In this document: piece by piece, positions 47,001 to 56,755 of the stretch
Numbering within the stretch: position 1 is the stretch's first letter
Layout: every line of letters starts with the position of its first letter
Assembly: GCA_023313575.1 (NCBI GenBank)
Contig: JAJTTP010000007.1
Span: forward strand, 620,001 to 684,000
Source: Eutypella sp. D-1
Taxonomy: Eukaryota > Ascomycota > Sordariomycetes > Xylariales > Diatrypaceae
DNA: 64,000 nucleotides
Direction: 5' to 3'
Made by a program: the position numbers and the translations under genes
The notes under the pieces: model-generated
Told to the model about the DNA's origin: nothing
Database searches by the model: none
The model's input: only the letters and a program-made list of their open reading frames with translations

Positions 47001-47751
47001 CAGTGATGGGATCCGAGGGGAGCTCCATGCTGTTGATATCCAAGATCGTCCTAACCCGAGGTTCCTCTAGGACCTGCCCTAGCGTATCGTAATCTCCCCT
47101 GCGCACCAGATCCTGCACATCCTTCACTTTATCTTGGACGAAAAGGGTCCTGGCAAGTTGTAGCTGCTGGAAAATCTCTGGGCTGCGAGCCACATCCAGA
47201 GGCAGCTTTCCTTGGTTATTGGCGACCGCATCGTTTATGCCCTTCTGCTCCAGGAGATGGTTCACGACTGTGCCACGTCCCTGGGCAGCGGCGACATGTA
47301 AAGGCGTATTCCCATCCTTATCGCGCGCATTGACGTCGATATACCCCGCGCCGTCGGACATGACATACTCGACAACATCGAATTCGGCACATTGGATAGC
47401 GAGATGAAGGATGGTGGTATCGTCTAGGGGTGTAGGTTGGGTGGCGTTTATGGAGGATGTACTCGGACGTGGACCGATCTCAGACGTATCCCGGATGGCT
47501 TTAGATATGGCTGCAGTATTGCCACTTCGCAGGGCTTCGACGATACGGAACTTGCGAACCGAAGATTCAAGTGACGTGGTTCTCTCGGTTCTCTCGGTCC
47601 TCTCGGTCTTTTCAACTTTCTCAGTCTTCTCGGGTCTATCAACCCTCTCAGCGGATCCCGATAGAGCGTTACTCGGGACGGTGTTTGATCGTGACAAGGA
47701 GGGGTTAGCCGCAGCCCCGGGTTCACGCGATGGTAGTCGACTCAAAGACAT
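44042..47751 (-). CDS. Oxysterol-binding protein with ankyrin, PH and ORD domains (OSH1/2 type)
   Basis: Lipid-transfer protein acting at ER contact sites, exchanging sterol and PI4P. Two exons, 47751-45304 and 45244-44042, flank a 59-bp intron (GTGAGC donor, TACAG acceptor); 1216 residues. The N-terminal linker contains a charged repeat (EKTEKVEKTERTERTERT, about 41-58). Ankyrin repeats follow (NARDKDGNTPLHVAAAQGRG, GGTLLHEAARKRDSKLIQAL). A PH domain spans about 345-440 (MKGYLKKWTNYRKGYQLRWF to WALNNAIQWMKD). Coiled-coil-like segments come next, then an acidic FFAT motif EFFDAVD at about 750-756, which binds VAP proteins on the ER. The ORD begins near 815 and carries the fingerprint EQVSHHPP at about 913-920. 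It ends ...AWEGLEPLFAE at the usual place. Nothing is missing from the long OSH class. Confidence 0.97.
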
Positions 47752-48040
47752 CCTTGAATTGTGACTCTTGGCGGATGGTTGTTTAGCAGGGGAGGAACCC
47801 AGGACTAGAGGAGAGGCGAGACTGGATACATGAGAACCGTCTTCGGAAGTAGTGTCGTCGTCGATACGATTGTTCTCGCGGTCTTTCCGTCGAAGGATAC
47901 TGAGGGCATTAGATTTGGTTCTCTGATGTGGTTGAGGTTGGCTACTAAAAAAACGAACGAATAAGACGGTAGACGAGTCAAGAAGTCAGCTTCACTCCCA
48001 TATGATGATAAACTTTCATAGTACAGTACATCCCACCCTG

Positions 48041-48070
48041 CATAGGGGTCCATAGGAGTCCATAGGGGTC
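48041..48070. repeat. 10-bp tandem repeat upstream of the OSH gene
   Basis: CATAGGGGTC, CATAGGAGTC, CATAGGGGTC lie head to tail about 290 bp upstream of the OSH start codon. Confidence 0.85.
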
Positions 48071-49250
48071 CGGGGAATAGTTAAACTTAATTGTAGCCGG
48101 AGACGACGATCCATTGATCCCATGGGTGCTTCAGGTACACCATAGATAGGTCCAATTGTGTATAGTGTAGTTATAAGGGGATTAGGAAAGTTTATTTACC
48201 TGTCACCAGTATCCGACATTTTGGTTCTCCTGAAAATTCATTCAAGTTTAAAAATTAGATGCTTTTTGTTACAAGAGTCTAAAAAAGACCGTTGCGGTTG
48301 TGGCAATGAGGTAATCGTAATGGTGAGAAAAGGTGACGTGATGTGATGATGGTGGCCAAGTTAGGAAGTGAGATAGATAGATTGTAACAGTAATAACAGT
48401 AAAGAGCCAAAAAGTATCAACACAAGACAAAGCGGATGTACCTTAGGTACCTAGGTAGATGATAGGTAGGTACCTACGGAAGCACAAAGTCCTCAGTTAT
48501 CAACCAACTGATACCTAGTAACTATAACAATCGCAAAGACAGCTCCCTGAAGTTAAGTGGAACAAGGACGAACAGCTAAAACTAAATGAAATGGTAGTTG
48601 GAAAGAATTGGAACCTTGGAAGTTTGGAAAGTTGGCGGGTATAACATGTAAAAAAAGAATGATGCCAGGTGGTGATTTTTTTTTCCCGGTATGCAGTGGT
48701 GGTATGTAGGATCTACGCAAGTGGCAGAGAGACACACATACACTCGGGTGTGGTTTCTGGGTTTCCATGGCCGGCCTCCACGATTTCCCCTCTATTATTT
48801 GTCCTGCAAATGGGGAAAATATGACGTTATTTCTCCTCTCTTGATTGGTGCTTGCCAGGAGAACATTCGCCGCCCGCCGCTCGAGATGCCCCCGATGTGC
48901 ATACGTTCCAGAACGTTTTGGGTTTAGCAGCTTTGCCTACAGTTATCCAGACCCCAGGTTTCCGTTATGGGCTACGACATAGTACTTTTTTAGTGCCGAT
49001 TGCATATCTGCTGCATATCCCCATCTCTGCTACTTCGTAATCAGGTACATAAAAGATATGAACAATTTTATGTATAGAATCAGGTATGATCTCGACTTTC
49101 GTTACCCCTTGGTCCTCATCTTATAACATCATATGGAATTGTTGGAATTGTCGGCGTCTATCGATACTTCCACTCTCACGCTCCTTCTGAGGTCTATATA
49201 ATCGTGTGTTGGACGATGAGAAGTGACGTTAGATAGAAAAGAACCCCCAA

Positions 49251-49266
49251 CCCCCCCCCCCCCCCC
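49251..49266. repeat. C16 homopolymer (G16 in the PPTase transcript sense)
   Basis: Sixteen C residues on the plus strand, beginning 76 nt past the stop codon of the leftward PPTase gene; preceded by CCCCCAA. Confidence 0.9.
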
Positions 49267-49341
49267 AATAGACAGATAACATAGGCGGGAAACCGTAAAG
49301 TAGAAAACTACCACCATTAGCGGGCGCAGAGACACGTCCAG

Positions 49342-50537
49342 TTACCGACTCGCCTCTGCAATTGCTAGGATGTCTTCAATAGATAGGAACTCGTAGTTTC
49401 CCAGGTCAAGGCCAAGCGCGTCTTCCTTCCGAAGCGGTGTGCGAACCGCCGTGCAGACCATGTACTCCGGTCCGAGTGAGCGGATGCACACATTCGCATC
49501 GTTAACCGGCTCCCCCTTGAACAGGATCTCGTGGGTGGCGACGGCCTCGCCCTCGGCGGGCGAGCCCCGGACACCTAGACCGTCGTCCCCTGCCTCACCC
49601 GGCGCGGGCGCCCGGAAGCGCATGAAGTTCAGGTCGCCGAGCCAGGGCGCGAGTAGAGCGTCGCCCGTCATCTTAACGTAGGCCTCGCGGAGGCACCAGA
49701 GGGTGTAGAAGTGGCGGAGCTTGAAGTCGACCAACTGCTCGCCGCGGGCAGGCGGCTGCGACTCCGCCTGCTGCGACTGCGATGCCAATAGATCCCCGCC
49801 CTTGAGATACGTCGCCTCCCGCCGCCCGAACACCTCCGCGTGCATGTCGACGAAGCTGGCCCAGCCCTCGGTCCGCACAGCGCGGTGGTCGCGGTCGCGG
49901 CGCTCGCCCGTGCAGACGACGTCGATGCCGACGTCGAGGTTTGCGGCGTCGGCGTCGGAGGCCGCCTTCTCGCCGTCCCCGAGAAAGGCGACCACCAGCG
50001 CGACCAGCCCCGCCTGGTGGCTTACGTTGAAGGCGACGGGCTGCCGGCCGCTGGCGGTATCGGCGATGTAGACCGGTTTGGTGCGCGCGTCCCGGGTCAT
50101 GTGCGTCTCGGACCATGGGACGCCGGCGTGTCGCGCGACCGCCCAGTGTTTGAGCAGGTGCGAGACCAGCGACATCTTGGCGTCCGCCACGAAGTAGTAT
50201 TTGAGCACCTTGTCCCGCTCCTCCTGGGGGAGGCGTGCAAGGGCACGGGATGCCTGATTCACATTTTATAAGTAAATAGCCCGAGTATAATATTTTATGC
50301 GACAAAGTTCTTTGCGAGGAACAATAAATCAAGTCATCTGTGATGGGTGCTGCTGTACAAGAAAGAGGGGCAGGGCAGGTGCAAGGAATCAGCGACAAGG
50401 GGAAGGGAGGAAGGAAAGGAAAGGAAAGAAGGGAAACCCACTTCATCTTCGAGCTGCTTGGTCTTGGTAGCCCCGGGCCATAGCTTTCGCGTGTCCACGA
50501 GGTACTGGGCAACCTTCAGTTTGTGATCTGAACCCAT
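49342..50537 (-). CDS. 4'-phosphopantetheinyl transferase (Sfp/NpgA type)
   Basis: Transfers the phosphopantetheine arm of CoA to a serine of carrier domains in PKS, NRPS, A-T-R and lysine-biosynthesis reductases. Two exons, 50537-50442 and 50253-49342, are joined in phase 0 across a 188-bp intron (GTGGGT donor, AATCAG acceptor); 335 residues. The family blocks are KYYFVADAKMSLVSHLLKHW, the substrate loop FNVSHQAGLVALVVA, the Mg2+-binding GIDVVC (about 141-146) and WCLREAYVKMTGDALLAPWL (about 218-237) with its catalytic Glu/Lys. An Ala/Gln-rich insertion (SQSQQAESQPPARGEQ) sits between the two metal motifs. A filamentous fungus normally has one such broad-range enzyme, so this may activate the A-T-R protein at the left edge, but the 45 kb distance argues against membership of that cluster. 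Confidence 0.93.
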
Positions 50538-52231
50538 GGTTGGTGGTGGAGGCGGAGGATGTAGTGGTGGTCGTAGCGTGGTAGCGGATGATCTCAATTC
50601 GTCCCATATGTTCTCCACGCTCCTCCTCGAAAATAGCGGCAGCGGGGTGGTGGTAAGTCGGGGAAGAAAACAGCTGGATTCATTGCCGCATCTGATGCGT
50701 CAAGATACCATACATAAGCTGGGTGGGCAGGCTACTATCTTACTTGCCGTACATATGCAAGGTGGTTCTGTTGGGGTTGGCTGTCAAAGAGTCTTAACCG
50801 TTGGCTGACTATTAAAGTTGTATCTCTGGATTCTACACAAGTAAGCCTTAAAAGGCACATACATAATACCTACCAAGTAAGTAGATTACCTTTAAAAAGC
50901 TAAGTGGTCAGGTCGGAAATGGTGGGGATTATTCATTAAGCGTCTTATTGGAGCTTGCCGAGAGCTCGAAATGATCCCGACAACCTCAGTGACCTTGAAA
51001 CTTATACTTAATCATGAAATCCGTGAAGGAATTTATTGACACTCGGTAGGGTACGCTATTTATGTTTTATCCTTCTTCTCTGGCTCCCGTCTCATCCTAT
51101 GTAGAGTGAACTGGCAGATTAGGTTTCTGAGATAGGTACTTACTATTATACTATGTAGATTGTGAATAATCAAGCATCTGGCACGCCATTTTGATAATAC
51201 ATCCCGGATCCACCTGTACGGGATTATCCAGGTAGCCGATGATAGGGCTTGAAGCCAGGGCGGGCTTTATGTAATGGTAATTTATGTATTCGGCAGGTGT
51301 TTCTATTTCTACCTCCCTAAAACGTCAACATCGTCTTTTAAACATCCGACGATTTTATTGTCTATACCTACCCAAGATGTTGATGTAGTTAGCTATCACA
51401 GGCAAACACATAATAGTTCGGCTATTCTCCCGGTGTAGAATCGATCTAACGCCCCGAACACGAGCTTCCGTGGCCAAGCATTCTAAGATGCTTGTCCATT
51501 ATGCATCACCAGATGCAGACGAAAAGTTAATCAAGCCTGTCCATTGATACGTATTATCCATTCGGCATAGTAGATGAAGCTCGGAAGATACCTAGATTGA
51601 TCGACGCTACCACACCTCGGGCGCTTGGTATGGTTATGGCAGCTCGATTCCTCTGTGTCGTACTCGGGTGTGTCTTGGTACTACCTTATAGCTTATACCT
51701 ATACCAAGTTATAGTTAATAGCGTCCCGGTTGGCTTATCAGAGATACGTTGGGAAACTGAGAGGCTGAGCCGTCGATCCCTCGTGCCCTAGTTATCAGCT
51801 ATAGAAATATCCAACCTGTCATCTGCTATCTTGCCTGATCTGCAGAGTATGTATGCTACTATCTACCCTACCTCATCCTCCACCAAGCTTACCGGGGGCG
51901 ATCCCTCTTCCCCTCTGGTCCAATGACCCGTTGAACCGCTGCCTGACTGGCAACGGGGCCGTCTTCACTCGCTCCTATCAGCGCGTCGCATCGTAGAAAA
52001 ACACCCGGCCTGAACGGCATTCCGGGCGTGGCGCGTATGCGGGGCCCCACGCATAATATAGGCGCAGGTGGTTATAGCGAGCCCTATCCCGGCTGGCCTC
52101 CTGCCCTGATTAGCATGGTTCCCCCCATCGATCGCCAGGGCCTGAGCCAGGGGTCACGGCTCGGCATTCTTGGAGTCATTCGAATGACGCTCTTTATTAG
52201 GCTTTTCTCCCTCTGTATGTAACCTTTTTCA

Positions 52232-52256
52232 CTGTGCTGCGCGGAACGCAGCACAG
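52232..52256. repeat. Perfect inverted repeat, 10-bp stem and 5-nt loop
   Basis: CTGTGCTGCG (52232-52241), loop CGGAA, then CGCAGCACAG (52247-52256), followed by further CACAGC units. It lies about 300 bp upstream of the aminopeptidase start codon and could form a hairpin or be a dimeric binding site. Confidence 0.8.
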
Positions 52257-52394
52257 CACAGCGCATGTTCCACACCTGCATGGCCCCTTTGTAAAACCCT
52301 GGACTGGGATACGCGGGAAAACAAGGTCGTAGAGGTTAGTTGTGTTATTATTAGTTCATGCCCCCCCCAATACATGATCTACGTGTATGGACGT

Positions 52395-52403
52395 GTATAT
52401 ATA
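52395..52403 (+). promoter_or_regulatory. Candidate TATA element of the aminopeptidase gene
   Basis: A TATATATA-type stretch preceded by two ACGTGTAT copies, about 155 bp upstream of the ATG, at a plausible distance for a fungal core promoter. Based on sequence and position only. Confidence 0.35.
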
Positions 52404-52558
52404 ATGCTGGACGGCCGCCGGCTCGTCCCAGGCGGATCTTCTTGACCTAGTTGTCGAGCCCTCCCACCGCAGCTTCAGTCTATTGTCCATCACGGTTCCC
52501 CGTCCTAATCCACCCGATACACAACTAGATCCCCAGCCTCTACTCCGCGTCTTCCAAT

Positions 52559-53998
52559 ATGGTTCGTCGTCAAATGCTCCTCGCGGCCCTGGCCGCCACG
52601 TCGACTGCCTTGTCGACTATGCGCCGCGAGGCCGCCCAGGATGACCTCCGGACGATTGAGGTGGCCCCTGGCGTGACCCAGATCGTGACCGAGGAGAAGA
52701 AGTGGGAGCTACTCCAGGTAAGTGATTAAAAAAAAACGAGAAACACGGGCACATCCTGTCTCCGTTGTGCGAATTTTGAGAGGGCTACGGGGGGGAATCC
52801 ACGTTGCTGACCACCCCCGCAGGAAGGGAAGCACTTCCGCGACATCACGAAGAGCCCGAAGCTCGCGTCGGTGGGGAGCGGCGTCTCGGTGCAGAACGTG
52901 ACGGTGACGTACCCTTCGGAGTTGAGCCAGCAGTCGACGGTTGAGGGGCTCATCGGGAAGCTGGACGGCGACAACATCTGGAACAAGCTGGAAAAGTTCA
53001 CCGAGTTCCACAACCGCTACTACACGACGGACCTCGGCAAGGAGGCCTCCGATTGGCTTCGCGAGCAGGTCCAGGCCGTCGTCGACGAGAGCGGCGTCGA
53101 GGGCGTCACCGTCAAGGCCTTCGAGCACGAGTTCAAACAGGACAGCATCATCGCCACCGTCCCCGGAAAGTCCACTGACAAGATCGTCGTCGGTGGCCAC
53201 TTGGACTCCATCAACCTGAGAGATCGGGAGAACGGACGAGCCCCCGGAGCCGGTACGTCAAAGATTTCTTTTCTGCCCCCGCTTCATTTGGCCTACCATC
53301 CCCTTCGCACGCTCTCTTGACCTCCAAGGTTCCAATCTCATCCCTAACATTCGTACAGATGACAACGGATCCGGCACGATGACGATCCTGGAGGCGCTGC
53401 GGGTGCTCCTGACGGACCCGACGATCGCGGCGGGCGAGGCGGCGCAGACGCTCGAGTTCCACTGGTACGCGGGCGAGGAGGCCGGGCTGCTGGGCTCCAA
53501 CGACCTGTTCGAGACGTACGCGGCGGACGGCGAGATCGTCAAGGGCATGCTGCAGCAGGACATGACGGGCTACGGCAACAACCCCCTGGGCGTCGTCACC
53601 GACAACGTCGACGAGGGGCTGACCGAGTTTATCAAGAAGGTCATCGACGAGGTAAGCCAGCCTCCCCCCCTCCCCCCTTCCCATTTTAATACACACGTAC
53701 ATGGAACCTCCTAGGCAGGCCTGGATATTAAACTAACTCTCCTTTTCTTCTCTCTCCCCAGTACGTGCCCATCGGTTACGTCGAGACGGAGTGCGGCTAC
53801 GGCTGCTCGGACCACGCGTCGGCGTCGGCGGCGGGCTACCCGGCCTCGTTCGTCTTCGAGGCGGACTTCGACCAGTCCAGCCCTTACATCCACACCCAGA
53901 ACGACATCATGGACCACGTCAACCGCGAGCACATGCTCGAGCACGCCAAGTTGGTCCTCGGCTACGCCTACGAGCTCGCCGTCGCTGAGTTGAAGTGA
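52559..53998 (+). CDS. Secreted leucine aminopeptidase, family M28
   Basis: Di-zinc exopeptidase that removes N-terminal residues from peptides outside the cell. Exons 52559-52717, 52823-53252, 53359-53651 and 53762-53998 close in phase and give 372 residues. The N-terminus [20 protein letters not shown] is a signal peptide; a propeptide (about 22-80) follows. Zinc and catalytic residues are in place: His179 (GGHLDS), Asp197 (GADDNGSG), Glu236 and Glu237 ([11 protein letters not shown]), Asp264 (QQDMTG) and His338 (YIHTQND). ECGYGC supplies the disulfide typical of this subfamily. The length matches fungal LAP1-type enzymes. It has its own promoter with a TATA-like element. The 3' flank is strongly G-rich (54009-54032). 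Confidence 0.95.
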
Positions 53999-56755
53999 GA
54001 GAGAGGTTGGGGGATTTGGGGGGCAAGTGGGGAGTTGATTACGACATCTATAACCCCCTGCCCCCCTCCCCTCCGCGTAGATGACGGTCGATTCAATAGT
54101 TCCAGCATGCACAGCGAAGACTTATTTAATATATGAAACTTTTGAATATCGCTTCATCATGTTTTCTCTCATCAAGCCCCCCAAAAACTATAGATTTGAA
54201 AGTGGAAATACGTGATAACTATTGAAAAAAAAAAGATGCCGAGAAAACGGCCCCGTCCGTCCCAAAGCCTCCTGTAGAACGGCATGTACCTCTGATTGGA
54301 TAATTCCTCGGCATACCCTTTTTAATTTTTTATTTATTCTTTCCATTTCCTGTTTCGCAGCCTGAAATCGACGAAACACGCATACCTGCATCCACACTTG
54401 CGCTCCATTATTGGCGAAGAGAGAGAGGGCTGGGGGCCAATGTGGCGGCTGACCCGACAGATTATGTAGGTACCTGTTCAGGTGTGCTTGACTCCAGAGG
54501 GCTGGGAAGGACCGTAAAAATGTCACACCGGACCTAACTTCCGTGTATTTTGTGTGTTCTGTCACTTTTGCGGTCTGAAATGGCGGTAGCCGTCTCAAAA
54601 AGAGAAGAAAAAAAAAGATGAATCAACACATAGAAATAAGTCCGTTTGTAGAACATACCCGATTCTATATACCTGATATTATAGCGATCATGATATAAGT
54701 CTCGGTTATTAGGGGGTATACGAGAGACAAAGAGAGAGCATTACCTAAGGATTGTCGAGGTACAAGACAGGTACTTCCGAAGATTGGGGGCCTTATCTTG
54801 CTGGTCAGATTCATAGGCCAATTCGATTATGCGGGTACGTAATTGGGTTGTATATCCCCTTGCTGCATTCGTACCTAGGCGGGCAGGCAGCCAGCCAGCC
54901 AGCCAACACGAGGGCGCATGTGCGTCCCGGCCTACATAGCTCTCTGCTACCCAACGTTGAAACAAGGTGACAAGGTCATTCTCCCTCTTCCGCATTCTCG
55001 GGATGCCCTCAACTGATGTATGTGTTAGAGAGACTCGGGACAGCTGGACAATGGCGGAGGTTATCCATTTTTTTCTCTCACAACTTTTTTCACATGATGA
55101 TTGCAGGTGGGTAACGAAATAGATATTACGTCTTTTGGGGGGGGGGGGACTAGAGCTTGTCAAGTACTTTATTGCTAACTAGATGCAGCTGATATCTGGG
55201 CTGCCTTGGAAAAAATGCGCAGTGACGCATTTACCAGGGCCCTAACAGTTAGGTATGTGTCCAATAAATCTGTCAATCTGGTCTATATTGGCCGATTCTC
55301 CGACCCCTTTCACTATGTACCTAGGTATCTAGGTACCTAAATCCAGCAGCATCTAACATACATCACACCGGATGTACCTACCCGGTAATTCCCTATTCAC
55401 ATGCAACCTCGAGTCAACAGCTCTATTTAGGCCGTACCAAGTATTTTTTTTTATTTTTTAAATGGGTTGTAGAGTCTTCCCCTTCTCTTCTTCGCACTTC
55501 GTATTTTGTACGAAGACTTTCGGATGTGTACATGGTTTAAATATCGAAATAGTTCGCTAGTAGATACCTAGGTAGACCCGACCTTTTAAGGCGTTTTCTA
55601 GATACCTAAGTAGGCAGAATAGGTACCTAGTAGCTGCTTAGATAACTTCCACAGCTTCTAGATCGCTTCCAAGGTTGGCACGAGTGTCTCCTTTCTAGCC
55701 TCCCCGGGGCCTACTAACTTTAGAAGTTTATGGGTTAAGTAGTTATGGGATTTTATTGCCCGCGCCAGTCAAGGTCACCCACCAGTCTTGCCAGTGTCAA
55801 AAAAGGAGAGTGGCCGGGCAGCCGGGTATGTAATTTCGAAGAACTAGATCTCACCTACCCTGGTATTAGCGGCGAGGATCGCGCCAAGGCTTAATTACAT
55901 ATATGCGCTTAAAGTTGTACATAAGGGATACATGTGGCATTCAGGCAGGCTTAAGCCGGGTAGGTATGGTACCTACCTGAGGTATGTAATGGCTTGAAAC
56001 GGAAGTGCTGAAGTAACCTTTAGGGGTGACCTCGGGAGTAGTGAGTGAGATAAGCTGGGATTATTACATATCGAAAAGGTACCTAAGCAGGTACCTCCTG
56101 TACGGCTAGCTCTCTGTCTACTTTGCATTCTAGGTAGTTACAACTCACAACTTCAACTTACAACTAACAACTTACAAACTACCTACTGGATTACTCTACA
56201 GCCCTGCCCTTCCTCCTTCACCAACCTACTCTATACCTTTTATACTTTAGTATTGACAAGGAGGTCTACTCTCTGGCCGATAAGATCTACTATCCAGGTT
56301 CTCACTGAGCGTATACTCACGTGCCGAGTATATCCAACTCCTCTAACCTACGACACTTGTTTTGTTTGGACTCATTCGTCTCTACCAACTTTTTCTTCTC
56401 TCCTTTCCACCTTTAGATACGATCCCTACCGACTAACCAGCCAAATCTTCACGAGAAAACACCGCCGCTTCTATTACCGCCTCTCCCACCGCTATCCACA
56501 ACTCATCAGCGGCGCCTCCCTTTTTTTTCTTCCTTTTTTACTGATTGTCGCTGCCCTAAAACCGACCTTCCATCCACTCATGCTAGCGTGAAGAGGAAGA
56601 GGAAGAAAAGGAAGAGGACGAAGGTTTGCGGTAAGCCGAGCGTCCGTTGACTTTGCTGCGAGACTGCTTAGGCCACTATCAAGTCAAGAGCTGGACTACA
56701 TCCTGGACTACCTCTTTCCATACCCTCCCGTCGCCTTCACGGGCGCGTCGGCGCG
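53999..56755. other. Intergenic region and EFR3 leader, 2.8 kb
   Basis: No gene recognised between the aminopeptidase and EFR3. It holds G-runs at 54009-54032, a G12 run (55137-55148), and perfect TAGGTACCTA palindromes at 55330-55339 and 55620-55629. Imperfect CAACTTACAACTAACAACTT repeats lie near 56150-56180. The last 550 bp are pyrimidine-rich and probably a long EFR3 leader; a 112-codon upstream frame there (56253-56591) looks incidental. Confidence 0.5.

Larger units (their letters stand above)
47752..49341. other. Intergenic region, 1.6 kb
   Basis: No gene recognised. This holds the OSH promoter side and the 3' flank of the PPTase. It contains three 10-bp tandem units (48041-48070), a cluster of TAGGTACCTA-like palindromes (48440-48478, including perfect GTAGGTACCTAC at 48466-48477) and a C16 run (49251-49266). 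Confidence 0.5.
50538..52558. other. Intergenic region, 2.0 kb
   Basis: No gene recognised. The PPTase promoter lies on the left and the aminopeptidase promoter on the right. It contains a perfect 10-bp hairpin (52232-52256) and a TATA-like stretch near 52395-52403. Confidence 0.5.

Noticed and set aside
49673..50512. 279-codon minus-strand frame overlapping the PPTase
   Set aside because: Frame-shifted reading of the same strand, rich in Arg/Ala/Gly from GC-rich third positions; the conserved PPTase motifs lie in the other frame.
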